Shown here: piece by piece, positions 6,058-9,484 of the stretch
Layout of the letters: each line of letters begins with the position of its first letter
Position numbering within the stretch: the first letter of the stretch is position 1
NCBI GenBank assembly: GCA_964350875.1
Contig: CAYGLT010000083.1
Coordinates: forward strand, 1-9,484
From: JAHBXC01 sp964350875
GTDB taxonomy: Bacteria; Planctomycetota; Phycisphaerae; Phycisphaerales; UBA1924
Length of the DNA stretch: 9,484 bases
Direction: 5' to 3'
Notes under the pieces: generated by a model
What the model was told of the DNA's origin: nothing
The model's database searches: none
What the model saw: the letters and a program-made list of their open reading frames with translations, nothing else
Program-made: the position numbers and the translations under genes

Positions 6058-6812
6058 GCGTCGGCTCCGTCCCACACGCGCGACTTGCGCGGGCGAACAC
6101 GGATCTCGCCGCGATCGACGAACGCGTACTTTGTGGGGTCGGGGACGCCCGCGGTGACGAAGCCCTCGCGTCGGATCGTGCAGGAATCGCACCGCCCGCA
6201 CGCGAGGCCCTCGCTGTTGGGGTCGTAGCACGAATGCGTGAGCGAGAAGTCGACGCCCAGCGCGGCGCCGCGCGTGATGATCGCGGCTTTGGAGCAGCCG
6301 GCGAGCGGGGTTTCGAGCGTGACGGGTTTGCCCTCGACGCCCGCCTTGGTTCCGAGGGCCGCGGCGCGCTGGAGCGCGCCGATGAACTCGGGGCGGCAAT
6401 CGGGGTAGCCGCTGTAGTCGACCTCGTTCACCCCGATGTACACGGCTTCGGCGCCCTGGGCCTCGGCAAGGCCGATCGCGAGGGAGAGGAAGACCATGTT
6501 GCGCGCCGGGACATAGGTGACGGGGATCTCGGCCGGGCCGCCCGGGCCGGCGTGCTCGCGGTCTTTGGGAACGGGTGTGTCGCTGGTGAGCGCCGAGCCC
6601 CCGATGGCGCGCAGGTCGATCTGAACGGTGGTGTGGGAGGCGGCCTCAAGGTGCTGGGCGACGCGGGTTGCGGCTTCGAGTTCGCGTCGGTGCCGCTGGC
6701 CGTAGTCGATGCTGATCGCGTGCCCTTCGAGGTTTCGCTCGCGCACGGCGACGGCCAGCGCCACGGCGCTGTCGAGCCCCCCCGAAAGCAGCACTATCGC
6801 CTTGCCGGCCAT
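6054..6812 (-). CDS. queC: 7-cyano-7-deazaguanine (preQ0) synthase QueC
   Basis: ATP-dependent enzyme of 252 residues that converts carboxydeazaguanine to preQ0, the precursor of queuosine. The ATG at 6812 gives the standard opening MAGKAIVLLSGGLDSA, whose SGGLDS (10-15) is the PP-loop; a TTG at 6848 adds 12 unrelated residues and is unlikely. Further marks are DYGQRH, YVPARN, GVNEVDYSGYPDCRPEF and the zinc site C195, C205, C208, C211 (SCYDP, then CGRCDSC). It is first in the queC-queE-queD operon. There is no real Shine-Dalgarno sequence; TACACT ends five bases before the ATG, so a leaderless message is likely. I looked for a preQ1 riboswitch before it and saw none. Confidence 0.96.
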   Translation of the reverse strand: MAGKAIVLLSGGLDSAVALAVAVRERNLEGHAISIDYGQRHRRELEAATRVAQHLEAASHTTVQIDLRAIGGSALTSDTPVPKDREHAGPGGPAEIPVTYVPARNMVFLSLAIGLAEAQGAEAVYIGVNEVDYSGYPDCRPEFIGALQRAAALGTKAGVEGKPVTLETPLAGCSKAAIITRGAALGVDFSLTHSCYDPNSEGLACGRCDSCTIRREGFVTAGVPDPTKYAFVDRGEIRVRPRKSRVWDGADA

Positions 6813-6817
6813 GCCCC

Positions 6818-6845
6818 AGTGTATGCGAATTCGATGATCCCACAA
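6818..6845 (-). promoter_or_regulatory. Candidate leaderless promoter of queCED
   Basis: Read on the minus strand: TTGTGG (6845-6840), 16 bases, TACACT (6823-6818), five bases (GGGGC), then the ATG. A start point at the ATG would leave no leader, which fits the missing Shine-Dalgarno sequence. It lies immediately after a terminator-like palindrome and T-run. Confidence 0.42.
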
Positions 6846-6846
6846 C

Positions 6847-6864
6847 AAAAAACCGGAATTCCGG
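6847..6864 (-). terminator. Terminator-like palindrome and T-run before queC
   Basis: On the minus strand CCGGAATTCCGG (6864-6853) is followed by six T (6852-6847). As a hairpin it has only four GC pairs and an AATT loop, so it is weak. It would stop transcripts coming from the lipoprotein gene before queC. Confidence 0.35.
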
Positions 6865-6911
6865 CGCTTCAGGGAAGAATCCGCGGCTCGGGCGCGTTCT
6901 GGGACTGGGCC

Positions 6912-6948
6912 GGGAAACCGGCTCTTTCCAGACCCCCACGAGAGCCGG
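6912..6948 (-). terminator. Possible terminator of the CusF-like gene
   Basis: A perfect 8-base-pair stem, CCGGCTCT with AGAGCCGG (plus 6918-6925 and 6941-6948), and a 15-base loop. On the minus strand it is followed only by TTTCCC, so the U-tract is short. It lies about 40 bases after the lipoprotein stop. Confidence 0.35.
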
Positions 6949-6983
6949 CGGCGCGTCTTCGCGATGCGCCGTCGGTTGTTTTT
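6947..6983 (+). terminator. Plus-oriented hairpin and T-run against the local gene direction
   Basis: GGCGGCGC (6947-6954) pairs with GCGCCGTC (6966-6973), one pair being G-U, followed by TTGTTTTT (6976-6983). The T-run is on the plus strand although both neighbouring genes are on the minus strand. It might block antisense transcription into the lipoprotein gene or act as one half of a two-way terminator. Its left arm overlaps the neighbouring hairpin by two bases. Confidence 0.3.
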
Positions 6984-6987
6984 GCGC

Positions 6988-7449
6988 TCACTCGCCCTCG
7001 GGAGCGGCCTTCTCGAACACCAGGGCGGTGTCGGCGGAGAGTTTCTCGACCCGCGTGGCCTTCCAGCCTTTGAGCATGCCGTCCTCCTCGTCGTACTCGA
7101 CGCGGAAGGTCAGCGAGACCACATCGCCCACGGCGATCCCTTCGAGGACGCTCTCGGAGGCGGGCGGGAACTCCATGACCATCGCGTTCATGCCCACCGG
7201 GGCTTGGTCGTAGTTCTTCTTCCACTCGGGGATGGGCTCGTGGTGGACGCGGAACGAGGTTGTGGGCTTGCCCGCCTCGGGGAGTTGCGCCACCCGGCCG
7301 CGCACGGTGTAGTTGGCGACCTTCGCATCCGAATCGACCTCGGCGGCGGAGTCGGAGGACTCGTGGCCGCACGCGGCGAGGAGGGGGAGCGACGCCGCGC
7401 CGGTCAGCAGGCCCGCGGCGAGGAGGAACGATCGGGAGGTCTGCGTCAT
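6988..7449 (-). CDS. CusF-like copper-binding lipoprotein
   Basis: Lipoprotein of 153 residues. The signal peptide ends in a lipobox, LAAC, with C27 as the lipid-bearing residue; a polar linker follows to about residue 45. Residues 47-145 resemble the small CusF-type metal-binding barrel: YTVRGRVAQL, FRVHHEPIPEW (66-76), GMNAMVMEF (86-94), IAVGDVVSLTF. In CusF, Cu(I) is held by one His, two Met (M-T-M) and a stacking Trp; here M90 and M92 match the Met pair, H69/H70 the His, and M87 sits where the Trp would be. About nine residues (76-84) are inserted between the His and Met parts compared with E. coli CusF. It is probably a periplasmic or outer-membrane copper chaperone, but no efflux pump genes are nearby. 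No Shine-Dalgarno sequence; TACCCT ends five bases before the ATG. Confidence 0.72.
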   Translation of the reverse strand: MTQTSRSFLLAAGLLTGAASLPLLAACGHESSDSAAEVDSDAKVANYTVRGRVAQLPEAGKPTTSFRVHHEPIPEWKKNYDQAPVGMNAMVMEFPPASESVLEGIAVGDVVSLTFRVEYDEEDGMLKGWKATRVEKLSADTALVFEKAAPEGE

Positions 7450-7454
7450 GGCTG

Positions 7455-7481
7455 AGGGTAGGCGGGGGTGGAGAAAAACAA
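7455..7481 (-). promoter_or_regulatory. Candidate leaderless promoter of the CusF-like gene
   Basis: Minus strand: TTGTTT (7481-7476), a 15-base spacer, TACCCT (7460-7455), then CAGCC and the ATG at 7449. The -35 candidate lies inside the U-tract of the terminator immediately upstream. No ribosome site is present. Confidence 0.35.
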
Positions 7482-7507
7482 AGACTCCCGGCTTTCACCG
7501 GGAGTCT
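7474..7507 (-). terminator. Strong terminator of the 111-residue protein gene
   Basis: A perfect 10-base-pair stem, AGACTCCCGG with CCGGGAGTCT (plus 7482-7491 and 7498-7507), a 6-base loop TGAAAG on the minus strand, then TTTGTTTTT. It lies 30 bases after the stop at 7538 and only 24 bases before the next ATG at 7449. Confidence 0.9.
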
Positions 7508-7537
7508 GATCTCTTCTCTGCTTGCCGGAAAGTTGGC

Positions 7538-7873
7538 TCAGGCCTTCTCGATCTTCACGCAACCGGAGACGGCGTTGAGTTCGCCGGCCATCTGGGGGAA
7601 GAAGGGCATGGTCCAGGACTCGCCGCGCTCGGGGCGGACGATCTTGGAAGCGTGGACGCGCTTGGCCCAGGGGCGACCGCCGCGGTTGCGGTAGATCAGG
7701 TTCTGGTCGCGCTCCTTGTGGGAACGCTTGAGGGCGCGGGTGTTGTCGGGATCGAGGCGCATGAGGCGCGCGATCGTGTACTCGGCGCCCTTGGAGGGCG
7801 GCATCGAGGTGACCGTGCACTTCAGATTCTGGCCGGCGGTGAAGGAAGTTGCCGTGAAAGTCGTGTCGGCCAT
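7538..7873 (-). CDS. Unrecognised small basic protein
   Basis: Protein of 111 residues that I cannot assign to a family. The ATG at 7873 has GAGG (plus 7880-7883) six bases upstream and gives MADTTFTATSFTAGQ; the longer open frame to 7972 adds a proline- and arginine-rich stretch without a ribosome site. No signal peptide or membrane segment, so it is probably cytosolic. The middle is basic (ARLMRLDPDNTRALKRSHKE, then NRGGRPWAKRVHASK), and the end is more neutral (NAVSGCVKIEKA). It could be nucleic-acid or ribosome associated, but that is a guess from charge alone. It has its own strong terminator and is divergent from the MEMO1-family gene, 164 bases away. Codon use matches its neighbours. 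Confidence 0.75.
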   Translation of the reverse strand: MADTTFTATSFTAGQNLKCTVTSMPPSKGAEYTIARLMRLDPDNTRALKRSHKERDQNLIYRNRGGRPWAKRVHASKIVRPERGESWTMPFFPQMAGELNAVSGCVKIEKA

Positions 7874-8026
7874 GTGGCGCCTCGCGAGGGTCGCCCCGGC
7901 CCCGGAATGCGTCCGGAAGCGGGGAAACGGGGATATCTGGGGGTCTAGCGGACTCGGCAGCGCGCAGCCCACCTGCGCCCTCGCCGCGAATCCGAGCGGG
8001 ACTGTAGCCCTCCCGGCCGCGTTGTC

Positions 8027-8032
8027 TAGACT
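8027..8032 (+). promoter_or_regulatory. Candidate leaderless -10 box of the MEMO1-family gene
   Basis: TAGACT ends five bases before the ATG at 8038, and there is no Shine-Dalgarno sequence. I see no good -35 hexamer 15-18 bases upstream, so this is the weakest of the four such boxes. The 164-base gap also has GTCTAG at 7943-7948 and 8024-8029, the first giving TAGACC toward the divergent gene. Confidence 0.33.
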
Positions 8033-8037
8033 TCCCT

Positions 8038-9484
8038 ATGAGTGAGAACACCCCCGGGGCTGCCAATGCCGGCGGCCAGAATCCGACTCCCTTCAAGTAC
8101 GACGGCTCCAAGCCCCATCTGGCCCACCCCCGGCTCCGCCCGATCCGCGGTTTCGGGGCCCAGCGCGAGGGTCAGCAACTCCTCGGCCTGGCCGACGCCC
8201 GCCAGATCTCCGAGAAGATCGTCTTCACCGCCCCGGCGGCCCAGTTCATCCTCCCCCACCTCGACGGGGCCAACGACCTCGACACCATCGTGACGAAGGT
8301 CAACGAGCATGTCGCCGCCGCCGCCGCCAAGCAGGGCGCCAAGGCGCAGGGCAGGCTCGAGCGCCAGTTCCTTGAGCAATTCGTCGCCCAACTCGACGAC
8401 GCGGGCCTGCTCGAAGGCCCCTCGTTCGACGCCCTCCTCACCAAGGTGCGCGAGCAGTTCGAGAGCCAGCCCAACCTCCCGCCCAGCGTGACGGCGAACT
8501 TCGCCGACGCCCTCGCCGCGCAGGAACTGGGCGAGGAAGCGTCCGAGTCCGCCAAGGCCGAGATCGGCGGGACGAAGATGCGCGAGCAGTTCGACAAGTG
8601 GATCGACGAAGCGCTCAAGAGCGCCGAGCAGCCCTCGTTCGACTCGCTCCCCGCCGCCGTCATCGCGCCGCACCTCGACTACGGCCGCGGGTGGATGAAC
8701 TACGCGAATGTCTACGGCCGCATGCGCGTCGTGGATAAGCCCGACCGGATCATCATCCTCGGGACCAACCACTTCGGTTCGGGAACGGGCGTGGTCGGCT
8801 GTGACAAGGGCTTCGAGACGCCCCTCGGCGTGTCGCCGCTCGCGGATGATGTGCTCGCGTCGCTCCGTCGCCGCCTGGGCGAAGACGGCGAGCGCCGCTT
8901 CCTCAAGGACAAGTACGACCACGAGCGCGAGCACTCGATCGAACTCCAGATCGGCTGGATCCAGCATGTCTTCGGCCCCCAGCCGGGCGATGTCGACGGC
9001 AAGCACATCCCCGTGTTCGCCGCGCTCGTGCACGACCCCGCGCGCAACAGCGGCCAGTCGTACGACGACACCGGGCTCGCCTTCGAGCCGTTCGTCGAAG
9101 CGCTGAAGGAAACCATCAAGGAACTCCCGGGCAAGACGCTCGTGATCTCCTCGGCCGACCTCTCGCATGTCGGCCCGGCGTTCGGCGACAAGGCGCCGCT
9201 CCACGGCGACGACAAGACCAACCCCCAGGGCGTCGCCGCGCGCAATTCCGCGGTTCAGCACGATCAGGCGATGGTGAAGATGATCGCCGACGCCAAGCCC
9301 GATGATCTCATCGCGAGCATGGCGTGGCAGGGCAACCCCACGCGCTGGTGCTCGGTCGGGAACATCACCGCGGCGCTGAAGGCCGTGGACGCCAAGCCCG
9401 AGCGCATGAAGGTGCTGAACTACATCGCGGCGATGGACCAGCAGGGCATGGCCATGGTGTCGTGCATCTCGGCCGCGGTGGTGT
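8038..9484 (+). CDS. amrB: MEMO1-family protein (AmmeMemoRadiSam system protein B) with N-terminal PqqD-like domain, 3' end cut by window
   Basis: An open frame of 482 codons running off the window with no stop. Residues about 205-482 are the MEMO1 fold: PHLDYG with H212, LGTNHFG with H245, then EHSIELQ, and SADLSHVG with D374 and H377. The 33-residue gap between the first two histidines and the D-x-x-H pair match the metal ligands of human MEMO1. The family is metal-binding, is called AmmeMemoRadiSam protein B in bacteria, and has no settled reaction. Residues about 30-140 (RPIRGFGAQREGQQLLGL, FILPHLDGANDLDTIV, QLDDAGLLEG) look like the PqqD-type winged-helix domain often found before MEMO1 in bacteria. 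A charged, Ala/Glu-rich linker joins the two. The usual partners (AMMECR1 and a radical SAM protein) are not in the window. The last residues (NYIAAMDQQGMAMVSCISAAVV) match the family's end, so only a few codons should be missing. Confidence 0.85.
   Translation, partial: MSENTPGAANAGGQNPTPFKYDGSKPHLAHPRLRPIRGFGAQREGQQLLGLADARQISEKIVFTAPAAQFILPHLDGANDLDTIVTKVNEHVAAAAAKQGAKAQGRLERQFLEQFVAQLDDAGLLEGPSFDALLTKVREQFESQPNLPPSVTANFADALAAQELGEEASESAKAEIGGTKMREQFDKWIDEALKSAEQPSFDSLPAAVIAPHLDYGRGWMNYANVYGRMRVVDKPDRIIILGTNHFGSGTGVVGCDKGFETPLGVSPLADDVLASLRRRLGEDGERRFLKDKYDHEREHSIELQIGWIQHVFGPQPGDVDGKHIPVFAALVHDPARNSGQSYDDTGLAFEPFVEALKETIKELPGKTLVISSADLSHVGPAFGDKAPLHGDDKTNPQGVAARNSAVQHDQAMVKMIADAKPDDLIASMAWQGNPTRWCSVGNITAALKAVDAKPERMKVLNYIAAMDQQGMAMVSCISAAVV

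Noticed and set aside
6813..6987. preQ1 riboswitch before queC
   Set aside because: I found no preQ1-I or preQ1-II type pattern (A-rich tail pairing into a small pyrimidine-rich hairpin loop); the -10 box sits almost on the ATG, leaving no room for a leader.
8026..9261. 411-codon open frame opposite the MEMO1-family gene
   Set aside because: Same antisense composition bias. The plus strand carries the MEMO1 metal-ligand motifs and is open throughout.

Overview
The window looks like chromosomal DNA of a planctomycete, most likely of class Phycisphaerae. It is GC-rich and codes densely on both strands. Two secreted proteins end in the paired dockerin-like repeat (D-x-N-x-D-G, then NFxDLNxVLxxFGQ) that is common in that group, and other proteins (a cysteine-rich beta-helix protein, a MEMO1-family protein with an extra N-terminal domain) also fit it. 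This placement is inference from protein style; there is no rRNA or other marker gene. I see no insertion sequence, phage gene, CRISPR array or tRNA, so this reads as ordinary core plus cell-surface genome and not as a mobile island.

Layout. Positions 88-1961 (+) hold two exported proteins: a four-repeat AWGENIGWINF protein with a dockerin pair, and a parallel beta-helix protein with a ladder of regularly spaced cysteines. A short ribosome hibernation factor follows (2126-2449, +) with a good terminator. A 429-base gap comes next; it contains a second terminator-like hairpin and a possible small RNA or leader. The gap ends at a secreted metzincin zinc protease with a dockerin tail (2879-4696, +), closed by a strong terminator. 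Converging on it from the right is the preQ0 operon queC-queE-queD (6812 down to 4789, -). Further right on the minus strand are a CusF-like metal-binding lipoprotein (7449-6988) and an unrecognised 111-residue basic protein (7873-7538), separated by a strong terminator. Divergent from these is a MEMO1-family gene (8038 to beyond the window end, +).

How the genes work together. Only queC, queE and queD form a clear pathway: QueD makes carboxytetrahydropterin, QueE turns it into carboxydeazaguanine, and QueC makes preQ0 for queuosine. Neither the step that feeds them (GTP cyclohydrolase) nor the later steps (QueF, Tgt, QueA) are in the window. The three dockerin or beta-helix proteins are presumably surface or secreted proteins; no cohesin partner is present.

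The most interesting pattern is in expression signals. Four genes (816, 8038, and the minus-strand genes starting at 6812 and 7449) lack a Shine-Dalgarno sequence, and each has a TANNNT box exactly 5 or 6 bases before its ATG. That is the layout of leaderless promoters. The genes with a Shine-Dalgarno sequence do not have this box. In two cases the U-tract of an upstream terminator runs into the likely -35 region of the next leaderless promoter. I did not find a clear new multi-gene system.
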